Below are positions 9,081 through 17,444 of a stretch of DNA of 64,000 nucleotides, piece by piece (within the stretch, counting starts at the first letter, position 1; each line of letters starts with the position of its first letter). The translations under genes were made by a program, and so were the position numbers. The notes below the pieces were generated by a model. The model did no database searches. It was not told where the DNA came from and saw only the letters and a program-made list of their open reading frames with translations. Location: NCBI GenBank assembly GCA_963728655.1, contig CAVSLD010000002.1, positions 1 to 64,000 on the forward strand. Direction: 5' to 3'. This DNA comes from Iamia sp963728655 (lineage in GTDB: Bacteria > Actinomycetota > Acidimicrobiia > Acidimicrobiales > Iamiaceae).

Positions 9081-9902
9081 GTGATCGGGATGAACGTCGA
9101 AACCTCCGCCGCCAGCGAGCAGCCGTTGGCTGCTGCGCTGGCGGCGGCCCCGGGTCTCGTCGAGCTCACCACCGAACCGCTTCGAGCCGCTGCGGACCTG
9201 GCGCGACTCGTGGCGCTCTCACCGTTTCTGAGGCTTGCCCCGCAGGGCGACGGCCACCCGGTCCTGGTGGTACCTGGCTTTCTCGCCGAGGACTGGACCA
9301 CGGTGCCGATGCGGACCTACCTGCGGTCGCTCGGCTACCCGGCCTACCGCTGGCGGCTCGGTCGCAACATCGGGCCGACCGACGATGTGGTGAGCGGCAT
9401 CGAGTGGTCCGTCAAACGGCTCAGCGAGATGCACGGGACGAAGGTCACCTTGATCGGCTGGAGCCTCGGCGGCGTGATGGCACGCGAAGTGAGCCGCACG
9501 GCACCCGACGCGATCCGCCAGGTCATCACCCTCGGCAGCCCGTTCGGGATGGAGGACCCACGTCAGTCCCGGATCAGCAACGTGTACGCCCGCTACCTCG
9601 ACTACCACGCTGAGCAGTGCCGCTTCGGCGTCACGTTCGTCCCGAGCCGCGAACCACTGGCCGTGCCCTCCACCACCATCTACACCCGCTCGGACGGGAT
9701 CGTCGCCTGGCACACCTGCGTCCAACGGGTCGACCGGCACAGCGAGAACATCGAAGTGACCGGCGCGCACTGCGGGCTCGGCCACAACGCCGCAGCCCTC
9801 CTGGCCATCGGCGATCGACTTGCAGAGCCCGACGATGGCTGGCGACCGTTCAGGCCGCCGACCATCGTTCGCCGCTGGTATCCGAAGGCCGTCAAGGGAT
9901 GA
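9081..9902 (+). CDS. Alpha/beta hydrolase, lipase-like
   Basis: The protein has the alpha/beta hydrolase pattern: HPVLVVPGFLAEDWTT forms the oxyanion-hole strand, the nucleophile Ser128 sits in GWSLGG, and the C-terminal half has the expected Asp (YTRSDGIVAW) and His (GAHCGLGHN). The fold region resembles triacylglycerol lipase/PGAP1-like esterases. GTG at 9081 or ATG at 9090 could be the start. No signal peptide is obvious. The stop overlaps the ATG of the next TetR gene (ATGA). Its substrate is probably an ester linked to the imported compound, which is inferred from context. Confidence 0.8.
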   Translation: MIGMNVETSAASEQPLAAALAAAPGLVELTTEPLRAAADLARLVALSPFLRLAPQGDGHPVLVVPGFLAEDWTTVPMRTYLRSLGYPAYRWRLGRNIGPTDDVVSGIEWSVKRLSEMHGTKVTLIGWSLGGVMAREVSRTAPDAIRQVITLGSPFGMEDPRQSRISNVYARYLDYHAEQCRFGVTFVPSREPLAVPSTTIYTRSDGIVAWHTCVQRVDRHSENIEVTGAHCGLGHNAAALLAIGDRLAEPDDGWRPFRPPTIVRRWYPKAVKG

Positions 9903-10525
9903 GCGTCACCCAAGCCAACGCTGACGGACGGACACGCCAGACGCGAGGCGCAGCCCGGCGCCGGGAGATCCTCGCCGAGACCGCATCGGTACTGGTCGCC
10001 AGGGGGTATCGAGGAACGAGCCTCTCGGACATCGCTGAGCGGGTCAACATGAGCCACCAGGGCCTCCTGTACTACTTCGGCACAAAGGACCGCCTGCTCC
10101 AAGAGGCCGTCGCTGAACGCGGACGAGTCGAGAGCGATGCAATCGCTGCGGCGTTTCGCTCCGATGACGCATCGATCAGTCGCTTGCCCGACCTCCTCCG
10201 GGCAATGGCGGCGCAAGGAGCGACCGGCCGCCTGTTCGTCGTACTCGCCCCAGAGAACCTGGACGAAGCGGATCCCCTCCACGGGTTCTTCGTCGACCGG
10301 TATGCGCGAGCACGACAGCTGGTTGCCGATGTGGTGCGAGGCGACATCGAACGAGGGTCGCTCCGGCGGGACATCGACGTCGACCAGGTCGCGATCGAGG
10401 TCGTGGCCGTCCTGCTCGGCCTCGAGGTGCAGTGGGTGATGGACCCGGAGCAGGTGGACCATGTCAGCGCCGTCGAGACCTATGCGCAAGACCTCGTGCA
10501 ACAGCTAGCGACCGTGACGCTCTGA
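9899..10525 (+). CDS. TetR/AcrR-family transcriptional regulator, paralogue of the one at 196
   Basis: A 208-residue regulator with a TetR helix-turn-helix (ARRREILAETASVLVARGY, SLSDIAERVNMSHQGLLYYFGTK) and a C-terminal ligand domain closely resembling the regulator at 196-999 (HGFFVDRYARARQLV; GLEVQWVMDP). Translation is coupled to the lipase-like gene by ATGA overlap. Two related repressors in one cluster suggest either response to two ligands or separate control of the two halves of the locus. The 178 bp after it contain no operator I could recognise. Confidence 0.88.
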   Translation: MSVTQANADGRTRQTRGAARRREILAETASVLVARGYRGTSLSDIAERVNMSHQGLLYYFGTKDRLLQEAVAERGRVESDAIAAAFRSDDASISRLPDLLRAMAAQGATGRLFVVLAPENLDEADPLHGFFVDRYARARQLVADVVRGDIERGSLRRDIDVDQVAIEVVAVLLGLEVQWVMDPEQVDHVSAVETYAQDLVQQLATVTL

Positions 10526-10703
10526 TGGCGGCAGCGCACGGTCACGGTCAGTGTCGCGCCGTCCTCTGGGGCAGCAGACGCAGCACGGATCCCTCCCCTC
10601 GTCCTGGCAGTCGACGCAGGGGCCCGCTGGTGCCCGGGGCCGTTCTCCGACGGCAAGGCACCCCACCCTCGGAACCGAACGCCACCCATGAAAGGCCGGA
10701 CCC

Positions 10704-11771
10704 ATGTCCGCAACCCCCATCGAACACCGACTCCCGCCCGAGCGAGGTCGGCCGCTGTTCGGAGCCATCGGCTACGCCATCCGCGCCGCCAAGGCGCTCC
10801 CGGCCCCAGCCCGCGAACGACTGCTCGACGCAGTGACCGGCGGGGTGAGCACGAACCTCCCGCCTTTCCCGGATGTGCTGCGCCTCGTCGAAGCGGCTAG
10901 GGGCGCACCCGACGGGACGCGCTGGCAGCAGCGCCTCCTCGACGAGCGACCCAACCTCCGAGCAGTCCGAACCCAAGACATCGACGACGGCACCGTTCGC
11001 GCCCGCCTCTACCTGCCCCCGCAGGACGCGCCGGCCGCCACCAGTGCCTTCGTGTGGATCCACGGAGGCGCCTTCGTCCTCGGATCGCTCGACGCCCGAG
11101 AAGCCCACTGGGTCGCCATCGAACTGGCCGCCGCCGGCATCACCGTCCTCTCCGTCGAGTACCGCATGTGCATCGACGGCGTCCACTTCCCGGCTCCGCA
11201 CGACGACGCCATGGCCGCCTGGACCTGGGCCACCGAGCACGACGACCGCCTCGGCGTCACCGCAGACCAGCTGCACCTCGGTGGCGCCAGTGCCGGCGCC
11301 TGCATCGCCGCTGGAGTGGCGCTGCGCCTCCGCGACGAAGGCCAGCAGGCCCCGGCCTCGCTCTACCTCGCCTACCCCGTGCTCGAAGGCCACCTCCCGG
11401 AAGCCACGCCAGAGATGACCGCAGGCCTCGGCGACGCAAGGGTGCCCGCCGACGAGTGGATCGCCGACATGTTCTCCAACTGGGCAGGCCCCGCATCCTG
11501 GAGCGACCCGTACGTCTCGCCCGGGCTCACCGATCCGACCGGACTCCCGCCCACCTACGTCCTCACCTGCGGTCGGGACTCGCTGCGCCGCAGCAGCGAG
11601 CCCTACGTCGACCGCCTCCGCGCCGCAGGCGTTCCCGTCTGGCACGACATCTCCGAAGACTCCGAACACGCAACCTTCGACCGCCTCGGCACCCCCGACG
11701 CCGAGCACCACCTCGAACGACTCCAATCCTGGCTCGCAGCCAGCGGAAACCCGACCTGGGAGCAGGCATGA
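10704..11771 (+). CDS. HSL-family alpha/beta hydrolase (esterase)
   Basis: A 355-residue hormone-sensitive-lipase-type esterase. The HGGA oxyanion motif (FVWIHGGAFVLGS, near residue 120) and the nucleophile elbow GGASAGA (Ser196) are clear, and the C-terminal region supplies Asp (LTCGRDSLRR) and His (EDSEHATFDRL). Such enzymes hydrolyse short-chain or bulky carboxylic esters in the cytoplasm. A second HSL enzyme lies 0.9 kb downstream, and an SGNH hydrolase between them overlaps this gene by 4 bp, so the three form one unit. Confidence 0.86.
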   Translation: MSATPIEHRLPPERGRPLFGAIGYAIRAAKALPAPARERLLDAVTGGVSTNLPPFPDVLRLVEAARGAPDGTRWQQRLLDERPNLRAVRTQDIDDGTVRARLYLPPQDAPAATSAFVWIHGGAFVLGSLDAREAHWVAIELAAAGITVLSVEYRMCIDGVHFPAPHDDAMAAWTWATEHDDRLGVTADQLHLGGASAGACIAAGVALRLRDEGQQAPASLYLAYPVLEGHLPEATPEMTAGLGDARVPADEWIADMFSNWAGPASWSDPYVSPGLTDPTGLPPTYVLTCGRDSLRRSSEPYVDRLRAAGVPVWHDISEDSEHATFDRLGTPDAEHHLERLQSWLAASGNPTWEQA

Positions 11772-12721
11772 CCACCCGAAACGCCACCGCCACCAATCCG
11801 GCCCGGACGACGGCCCCAAGGGTTCGCATCTGGCGGATCCTCTTTGCCGCGATCACCGTCGTGGCCGTCGCAGCTGCGTGCAGCAGCGAATCGGACGGCG
11901 TTGGTTCTGCACCAACGACGAAGGCCCCGGCGGAGACCACAACCGCACCGTCGACGGCCCCCACGTCCGCAGCGACGCTCGTCGAGCCAGGCAGCCGGTA
12001 CGTCTCGCTCGGTAGCTCCTTCGCCGCCGGCGCCGGCCTCCCCACCCAGTCGGAGGTGTGCGGCCGCTCCGACCAGAACTACCCGCACCTCGTCGCCCAG
12101 GAACTGGACCTCGACCTCGTCGACGCCAGCTGCGGTGGCGCCGTCACCGCAAACGTCCTCGACCAGCCTCAGGGAGACGAACCGCCCCAGATCGATGCCC
12201 TCGACGCCGATACCAGGCTCGTCACCCTCACCGTCGGCGGCAACGACATCCAGTACGCCCTCAACAGCTACCTCTGCGGCTCACAGCCGACCGACTGCGT
12301 GCCAACGCTCGACACGGCGACGATCGACGCAGCAGTGGCCGACCTGCCGAACCGTCTGGGCGCACTCTTCGACGCCATCGAGCAACGTTCGCCGGAGGCC
12401 GAGGTCATCCTCGTGACCTATCCGCAGGTGGTCCCGGACGACGATGCCAGCTGCGCTGCACTCGAGTTCGCTTCCGACGAAGCCGCCTACTTGAGCGACA
12501 TCGGGAAGCGCCTCGACGCTGCCTTCCGCAGCGCGGTCGCCGACACCGACGTCCTCCTGGTGGACGCCTACACCGCCAGCGCCGATCACGGGCCGTGCTC
12601 CGACGACCCGTGGATGACCGGACTCGAGTTGGGAGCTGAGGGCGCGCCCTACCACCCGACCGCTGCTGGGCATCAGGGCATGGCCGACCTCGTGCTCAAA
12701 GCGGTGAACGCCGGTGGGTGA
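11768..12721 (+). CDS. SGNH/GDSL hydrolase lipoprotein
   Basis: The protein begins with a long lipoprotein-type signal: basic N-terminus, hydrophobic stretch, lipobox VAAAC with Cys38, then a Thr/Pro/Ala-rich linker. SGNH blocks follow: LGSSFAAG (block I, Ser near 84), CGGAVT, VGGND (block III) and YHPTAAGH (block V, Asp replaced or displaced, His present). It should be a cell-surface esterase or lipase that could release the transported molecule outside the membrane. It overlaps the preceding esterase (ATGA) and the next one (8 bp). The block I Asp of GDS is replaced by Ser, a variation seen in actinobacterial members. Confidence 0.84.
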   Translation: MTTRNATATNPARTTAPRVRIWRILFAAITVVAVAAACSSESDGVGSAPTTKAPAETTTAPSTAPTSAATLVEPGSRYVSLGSSFAAGAGLPTQSEVCGRSDQNYPHLVAQELDLDLVDASCGGAVTANVLDQPQGDEPPQIDALDADTRLVTLTVGGNDIQYALNSYLCGSQPTDCVPTLDTATIDAAVADLPNRLGALFDAIEQRSPEAEVILVTYPQVVPDDDASCAALEFASDEAAYLSDIGKRLDAAFRSAVADTDVLLVDAYTASADHGPCSDDPWMTGLELGAEGAPYHPTAAGHQGMADLVLKAVNAGG

Positions 12722-13748
12722 CGAGCGGCAGGACCCGGACTCCCGTAGGCAAGCAGATCACCCGTATTCGGCCGGCGGCCCTGTCGTGACCGAGGGCCTC
12801 CACCTCGAACCGGCAGTGAAGGCTGTCGTCACCCTTCTGGGCCCGGCCGCCAAGGTCGACCGCTCCATCCCGTTCCGGCGCCGACGAGAAGATGCCGCGA
12901 CCGCAGCTCGACGATTCGGACGACTGATCATGCCGTCGGGGCCCAAGCTGCTGGAGGAGACCACCGGGATGGTCGAGGTGGCAGGCGGCCGCATCTTGGT
13001 ACGCATCTACCGACCGGCCCCAGGACCCCTACCGGTCCACCTCTTCATCCACGGAGGCGGTTGGTGCGTCGGAACTCTCGACGAGCGGGACCCGCGCTGT
13101 CGCCAGATCGCGAAGCACGCCAACTGCGTCGTCGTATCGATCGACTACCGACTCGCCCCCGAGAACGCCTTCCCGACGGGCCTGGAGGACTGCTACCGCG
13201 TCCTCAGATGGGTCGTCGACGAGCGCGATCGGTTCGGCCTCGACACCGACCGCATCTCCGTGGGAGGCGAGTCCGCCGGCGCGAACCTCGCCGCTGCCCT
13301 CTGCATCCTCACCCAGGATCGGGGCGGCCCGCCTGTCCACTACCAGTGGCTCGACGCCCCCGTAACCGACCTTCGTCTCGGCCAACCGGCCATGCTCTCC
13401 ACCCCCGAGGGCTACCTGCTGCACCGCGACGACATGGCGGAGTACCGAGACGCGTACCTCACCGAACCCGGCCAGCAACTCGACCCCCTCGTCTCGCCGC
13501 TGCTCGTCGCGGACGCCTCCGGCCTCCCGCCCGCCTGGATCACGACCTGCGGGGCGGATCCCCTCCGTGACGATGGTCGGGCCTACGCCGCTCTTCTTTC
13601 GGGAGCCGGCGTGCCCGTCACCCACCGGCACCTTCCCGGTCACGTCCACCCGTCGTTCGGGTTCACCAGGATCCGGTCGGCCGCCGCCCACGAACGCGAC
13701 GCCATCAGGGCGCTCCGCACCGCCCTGCACGTCGACTCGTCGGCATGA
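12714..13748 (+). CDS. HSL-family alpha/beta hydrolase (esterase)
   Basis: A second hormone-sensitive-lipase-type enzyme: HGGG at 113-116, nucleophile Ser187 in GGESAGA, and C-terminal Asp (TCGADPLRDDG) and His (LPGHVHPSFGF). The GTG at 12,714 overlaps the SGNH stop; the first ~25 residues are poorly conserved in character, so the GTG near 12,786 (VTEGLHLEP) is also possible. It is the last gene before the tRNA-derived repeat at 13,779. Two HSL esterases with only moderate similarity suggest different ester substrates or successive steps. Confidence 0.85.
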   Translation: MGDERQDPDSRRQADHPYSAGGPVVTEGLHLEPAVKAVVTLLGPAAKVDRSIPFRRRREDAATAARRFGRLIMPSGPKLLEETTGMVEVAGGRILVRIYRPAPGPLPVHLFIHGGGWCVGTLDERDPRCRQIAKHANCVVVSIDYRLAPENAFPTGLEDCYRVLRWVVDERDRFGLDTDRISVGGESAGANLAAALCILTQDRGGPPVHYQWLDAPVTDLRLGQPAMLSTPEGYLLHRDDMAEYRDAYLTEPGQQLDPLVSPLLVADASGLPPAWITTCGADPLRDDGRAYAALLSGAGVPVTHRHLPGHVHPSFGFTRIRSAAAHERDAIRALRTALHVDSSA

Positions 13749-13778
13749 CCCATCCCGATCCGGCGTCGACTTGCCTTT

Positions 13779-13821
13779 CATAACCCGAAGGTCGCAGGTT
13801 GAAATCCTGCCCCCGCCACCA
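13779..13821 (+). repeat. tRNA-Met(CAT) 3' fragment, attachment-site copy 1
   Basis: The sequence from the CAT anticodon through variable loop, T-arm and acceptor 3' strand to CCA matches the copies at 14,674 and 20,937, with one change in the T-loop (GTTGAAAT for GTTCAAAT). No D-arm or 5' acceptor strand precedes it, so it is not a functional tRNA. It marks the left edge of a 0.9 kb mini-element and, if base 1 abuts a tRNA, the right edge of region 1. Confidence 0.85.
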
Positions 13822-13832
13822 TCGTAGGTACG

Positions 13833-13859
13833 AAAGCCCAGGTCGCTGACCTGGGCTTT
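13833..13859 (+). terminator. Perfect hairpin after tRNA fragment 1
   Basis: A 12 bp perfect stem (AAAGCCCAGGTC / GACCTGGGCTTT) closed by a 3-base loop, ending in TTT. It sits 12 bp after the tRNA fragment, like the natural terminator of a tRNA gene, and was probably carried along with the duplicated 3' end. Confidence 0.75.
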
Positions 13860-13880
13860 GGGGTTCGATCAGCGTGCGGA

Positions 13881-14267
13881 GTGACGATGGCGAAGCAGCG
13901 ACACCTGCGGCCAGGCGTCCGCCTCGACGATGACGATGTCGTGGTGGTCCGGGGTGGGAACCTTGACCCGGAGATCCTGCGCGCTGATGCGACTCGGTAC
14001 CACGCGATCTACGGCGACTACGGCATCTCCGTGTTCGCGGCTCCTGATGTCGCCGTCGACGAGCTCGCGCAGCAGGCTCCGCTGATCAGGTTCGAGGTCC
14101 TGACGCTGGTCCGCGTTGGCGTGCTCAGAACCGCCGGGTTCCGGCTGGAGCCCACGGGGCGGAACCCGAGGCACTTCACCGTGGCCTTCGGCGACCTCGA
14201 AACAGGCATCGAGGAACTGCGGCGCTGCGAGCATCGCAGTTGGGTGAACCCGTATCATGAGGACTGA
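13881..14267 (+). CDS. Hypothetical protein in mini-element
   Basis: A ~128-residue soluble protein, starting at GTG 13,881 or ATG 13,887. It is acidic near the N-terminus (LDDDDVVVVRGG), then mixed alpha/beta, ending RSWVNPYHED. I have the impression of a conserved actinobacterial family of unknown function, but see no catalytic motif. It is followed 18 bp later by a small acidic partner gene. The pair is the only cargo of a segment bounded by two tRNA-Met fragments, so a toxin-antitoxin or defence role is possible but unproven. Confidence 0.6.
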   Translation: MTMAKQRHLRPGVRLDDDDVVVVRGGNLDPEILRADATRYHAIYGDYGISVFAAPDVAVDELAQQAPLIRFEVLTLVRVGVLRTAGFRLEPTGRNPRHFTVAFGDLETGIEELRRCEHRSWVNPYHED

Positions 14268-14285
14268 CCAGAAGGGTGGTGACCG

Positions 14286-14531
14286 ATGGATGATCTCGAT
14301 CTCGTAGCCGACCTCAACGCTCAGGATGACGACGGCCTCGGCTGGTCAACGCTCGTTGATGCCCACACACCTGAGCGAGTCGAGGTGGGTGCGATGCTGC
14401 TCGCTGGCAACAGCCAGGCCCAGGCCGTGGTGCGGGTCGTGGCCGTCGACGACGACGGTCAGGTCCACTTCTCGATCCTGCCCGGCTCGGTGGCCAAGAA
14501 CCGCCATCTGCTCGACCGAACGGTGGCCTGA
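14286..14531 (+). CDS. Small hypothetical partner protein in mini-element
   Basis: An 81-residue acidic protein (MDDLDLVADLNAQDDD at the start) with a predicted small beta-barrel-like pattern (VEVGAMLLAGNSQAQAVVRVVAVDDDGQVHFSIL). A good ribosome-binding site (AGAAGGGTGG) precedes the ATG. It is co-oriented with the upstream hypothetical gene. No domain recognised. The arm-type repeat pair begins 5 bp after the stop codon. Confidence 0.55.
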   Translation: MDDLDLVADLNAQDDDGLGWSTLVDAHTPERVEVGAMLLAGNSQAQAVVRVVAVDDDGQVHFSILPGSVAKNRHLLDRTVA

Positions 14532-14535
14532 GGGC

Positions 14536-14556
14536 TTCTACAGTTCTTTCTACAGT
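14536..14556 (+). repeat. Paired TTCTACAGT repeats before tRNA fragment 2
   Basis: TTCTACAGT at 14,536-14,544 and 14,548-14,556 (12 bp period), identical in sequence and period to 61-81. The first copy lies 138 bp before the tRNA fragment at 14,674; the corresponding distance at the right end of the larger element is 137 bp. Constant geometry relative to a crossover core is what arm-type binding sites of a tyrosine integrase show. Confidence 0.65.
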
Positions 14557-14673
14557 GCCACCCGGTACGGGACCACACGGGCAGGGCCGGTCCGGTAGGT
14601 CCAGTCCGCGAAACCCCAGCTCAGCGGTACAGCGAGGTGCAGGACGGTACGGGCTGACACCCTGACCATCTCG

Positions 14674-14719
14674 CTCATAACCCGAAGGTCGCAGGTTCAA
14701 ATCGCTGCCCCCGCCACCA
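14674..14719 (+). repeat. tRNA-Met(CAT) 3' fragment, attachment-site copy 2
   Basis: Starts CTCATAACCCGAAGGTCGC and runs through the T-arm to CCACCA. It has one inserted G in the T-stem (AAATCGCTG for AAATCCTG) relative to copy 3. The 5' half of a tRNA is absent. It is the boundary between the mini-element and the integrase-bearing element; the integrase gene ends within 100 bp, the standard arrangement for attL. Confidence 0.88.
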
Positions 14720-14730
14720 ACTTGTGCGTG

Positions 14731-14757
14731 AAGGTCCAGGTCAGCGACCTGGGCCTT
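14731..14757 (+). terminator. Hairpin after tRNA fragment 2
   Basis: Stem AAGGTCCAGGTC / GACCTGGGCCTT with an AGC loop and one wobble pair. It closely resembles the hairpin after copy 1 and lies at the same offset from the tRNA fragment. Bidirectional function is likely: it also faces the 3' end of the integrase gene. Confidence 0.7.
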
Positions 14758-14807
14758 CGTCGTTGTCGGAGCGTTCTACCGGGTTTGGGTGGTGTTCTCC
14801 CGGGTGT

Positions 14808-15976
14808 TCAACCGGCTTTGGGGAGCGCGGGGTTTTCGGTGGCGCCCGGTGTGAGGAGTGCTTCGAAGACTCGGGCGGCGTCGGCGCCCATGCCGGGGTA
14901 GGTGTGCTGGTAGGTCTCGACGGTGAACACGAACTGGGCGTGGCCGAGGCGTTCGGACACGACCTTGGCGTTGACGCCGGATGCGATGAGCAGGCTGCCA
15001 TGGGTGTGGCGCAGGTCGTGCAGCCGGATGACTGGCACGGGGCGCGGCGCACGATGCGGTCGAAGGTCTGACTGATCGAGTGAGGGTGTACGGGTTCGCC
15101 GGTCGCGGTGGTGAACATCCATCCGGGGTCGTCGATGCCGATGGCGGTGTACTCGGAGGCTTGGAGTGCCCGCCAGCCTGCGAGGACCCCGAGCGTGGTC
15201 TGGTCGAGATTGATACAGCGGCGGGAGTTGTCGGTCTTGCCGCGGGATTCGTGGAGCTCGTAGCCGACGGCGACGAGCCCGCGGTTGATCGACAGGCGGG
15301 CGTGGTCGATGTCGAGGTCGGTCCAGCGCAGGCCGAGCAGTTCGTTGCAGCGGATGCCGGTGTTGGCGGATAGCCATAGGGCTGGGAACAGTCGGTGTCC
15401 AGCGGCGGCGCGCAGGAACGCCTGCAGTTCAGTAGCGGTCCAGGCCTTCTGCTCGATCTTGGGAATGGACCGCAGCTTGGGCGCGGACGCGGCCAGCGCG
15501 ACGTTGCGGGTCACGAGCCTGCGACGGAGTGCGTGGTCGAGGGCGCCGCGGATGATCAGGTGCACCTCGTAGACGGTCTTGGGGGCCAGGGGCCTGGTCT
15601 CGTCGGTGGGGTGCAGCATTGAGTCGTAGAGCCTTTCGAGGTCCTCGGGGCGCAGCCGGCGGAGCCGCTTCCGTCCGAGGGTCGGCAGGATGTGGCGCTC
15701 GGTCTTGTGGACGTAGCTGCGATGGGTGCTGACGCGTAGTTCGAGCCGTTTGGCGGGGAGCCATTGGCGTGTGAGGTAGGCACCAAAGGTGAGCGACCGG
15801 ACCTCGTCGTTGCGGCCGTCGCGCTCGGCAGCGAGCCGCGCCACGAGCGCCTCGGCTTCGGTGCGATCGGTGCCGGCGGGATGCCAGCTGCGACGCTCCT
15901 TGCCGGTGACGGGGTCGAGTCCTTCGTAGATCACGGCGTAGTAGCGGTCTCGCTTGCGGGCAACGTGTCCCTGCAT
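14808..15976 (-). pseudogene. int: Tyrosine recombinase/integrase, frameshifted
   Basis: Phage-type integrase with an AP2-like/SAM-like N-terminal arm-binding region (YYAVIYEGLDPVTGKERR), a core-binding domain (RQWLPAKRLELRVSTHRSY) and the start of the catalytic domain (TGIRCNELLGLRW, with the first catalytic Arg; then SRGKTDNSRR). Near 15,045 the reading frame is lost; the rest of the catalytic domain (HDLRHTHGSLL, LGHAQFVFTVETYQHTYP with the nucleophile Tyr) continues in another frame to the stop at 14,808. One missing base explains it. The gene is therefore inactive, or the base was lost in sequencing. It lies beside tRNA fragment 2 and would recombine the tRNA-Met 3' ends. A near-palindrome AACGATCGTT at about 16,023 lies upstream of the start. 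Confidence 0.88.
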
Positions 15977-16150
15977 GGCAGATTCTCCTTGTTCTCCCGG
16001 ATCCGGACGGTCCGGAACCCGGTAGAACGATCGTTAGAACTGGTGCACACGAATGTCGAGCAGGACGGCACATCTCACAAATCCGCAGGTCAACGGCTCA
16101 GAGGCGACGTCGAGCAGCTCGGTAGAATGAGTGCGCGGCCGCAGCAGGGG

Positions 16151-16179
16151 TTGCGAATCTTTCGAATTGACCATACATT
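16151..16179 (+). promoter_or_regulatory. Candidate promoter of the toxin-antitoxin pair
   Basis: TTGCGA (16,151-16,156) and TACATT (16,174-16,179) are spaced by 17 bp, and a GAGAAGGAGA ribosome-binding site precedes the ATG at 16,207. The segment between is AT-richer than its surroundings and contains TTTCGAATT, a possible operator half. Confidence 0.5.
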
Positions 16180-16206
16180 CTGGGAAAGTCGAGAAGGAGA
16201 ACCGGC

Positions 16207-16671
16207 ATGTCGACACCCACGATCGAACGAACCGTCCTGCCGCCGGCTGAACCGTTGGGAGCCCTTGTGGCGATGCTCGATGGGTTCGGCGCGGAGCCGA
16301 CCACGACGTTGTCGGGCCCCAACGGAGAGCATCTGGTGCTGCCGCCGGAGGTGTTCGAGGTGTTGCGCGATGTGGTCGATGCGATGGCGCAGGGCCAAGC
16401 GGTGACGATCGCGCCCGTTCACCAACGGCTCACCACCCAGGAGGCGGCCGACCTGCTCGGGGTCAGCCGTCCCACGGTGGTGAAGCTGCTCGAGTCTGGT
16501 GAGATCCCGTTCGAACAGCCCGGCCGCCACCGTCGTGTCCGCCTCGCAGACGTCCTTGCGTATCGCGAGCGGGCATCGGTTGACCGGCGCGCCGCGCTCG
16601 ACCGGATGGTCGAGATCGCCGACGAAGCCGACCTCTACGAGCGGACCGCCACGCCCAAGCGCACCCGGTAA
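16207..16671 (+). CDS. HTH (excisionase/MerR-like) antitoxin
   Basis: A 154-residue protein whose middle is a winged helix-turn-helix of the excisionase family (LTTQEAADLLGVSRPTVVKLLESGEIPFEQPGRHRR is the characteristic stretch, residues ~80-115). The N-terminal part resembles antitoxins paired with PIN toxins, and the gene is followed six bases later by a PIN-domain gene. It should bind its own promoter and neutralise the PIN partner. An integrative-element excisionase is the alternative, but the C-terminal extension and the partner favour an antitoxin. Confidence 0.8.
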   Translation: MSTPTIERTVLPPAEPLGALVAMLDGFGAEPTTTLSGPNGEHLVLPPEVFEVLRDVVDAMAQGQAVTIAPVHQRLTTQEAADLLGVSRPTVVKLLESGEIPFEQPGRHRRVRLADVLAYRERASVDRRAALDRMVEIADEADLYERTATPKRTR

Positions 16672-16677
16672 GTCTTC

Positions 16678-17235
16678 ATGACGTTCTCCGTGGTGCTCGA
16701 CACCTGCGCCCTGTACCCGGCGCACCTCCGCGACACCATGCTCCGGCTGACCGAGCGAGGTCTGTACCGGGCGCTGTGGTCAGCCGACATCATCGAGGAG
16801 CTGCGCCGGAACCTGATCGAGGTGGTTGACCCGTCCGCCGTCGCCTATCTACTCGGTCAGATGACAGCTGCGTTCCCCGATGCCGAGGTGACTGGCTATC
16901 AGTCGCTCATCGATGGGCTGACCTGCGACCCGAAGGACCGCCACGTCCTCGCGGCGGCGGTGAGGGCCAACGCCGGAGCGATCGTCACCTTCAACACCAC
17001 CGACTTCCCCGACCACAGCACTGACCCGTACGCGATCGAGGTCATCCACCCCGATACCTTCCTTCTCGATCTGCTCGACCTTGCGCCCGGCGCAGTGGTC
17101 GACGAGTTGTCGCGACAAGCAGCCGCCAATTGCCGGGTTCCGAGAACGCTCCCCCAAGTCCTCGAAGCCCACGAACGGGCCGGGGCACCTGCGTTCGCTG
17201 ACGAGGTCCGACGTCGCACGGCCAGATCGGGCTGA
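16678..17235 (+). CDS. PIN-domain toxin (ribonuclease)
   Basis: A 185-residue PIN-fold protein. The first acidic residue lies in SVVLDTCALYP (Asp8), a second cluster in ADIIEELRRNL, a third in CDPKDRHVLAAAV and the last in VTFNTTDFP, matching the four-acid PIN site. Such proteins cleave RNA when not bound by their antitoxin. It is translated right after the HTH gene. About 60 C-terminal residues beyond the PIN core are of unknown role. It probably stabilises the integrated element. Confidence 0.83.
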   Translation: MTFSVVLDTCALYPAHLRDTMLRLTERGLYRALWSADIIEELRRNLIEVVDPSAVAYLLGQMTAAFPDAEVTGYQSLIDGLTCDPKDRHVLAAAVRANAGAIVTFNTTDFPDHSTDPYAIEVIHPDTFLLDLLDLAPGAVVDELSRQAAANCRVPRTLPQVLEAHERAGAPAFADEVRRRTARSG

Positions 17236-17357
17236 TCGGCGGAGGGCCACACCGGTCATGCGTCCGAGAGGAGGCCGATCGACGGCGCGGGTCGGGCCAA
17301 TCCCAGCTTCGTCGTCACACCCCCTCCGGAGCGTGGTGACGCGGGACATGGGATCGG

Positions 17358-17385
17358 GCCAGGGCACCGATCGCTCCGCCCTGGC
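17358..17385 (+). terminator. Inverted repeat, possible terminator
   Basis: Arms GCCAGGGC and GCCCTGGC flank a 12-base loop in the gap between the convergent PIN-toxin gene and the minus-strand gene at 17,445. There is no U-tract, so function as a terminator is tentative. The rest of 17,236-17,444 has no gene I can support. Confidence 0.4.
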
Positions 17386-17444
17386 GTCTCGCGGGGCCTT
17401 TGGCTAGATCCTCCTCATCAGGTTGCTCAGCAGCGCCCCCGCCA

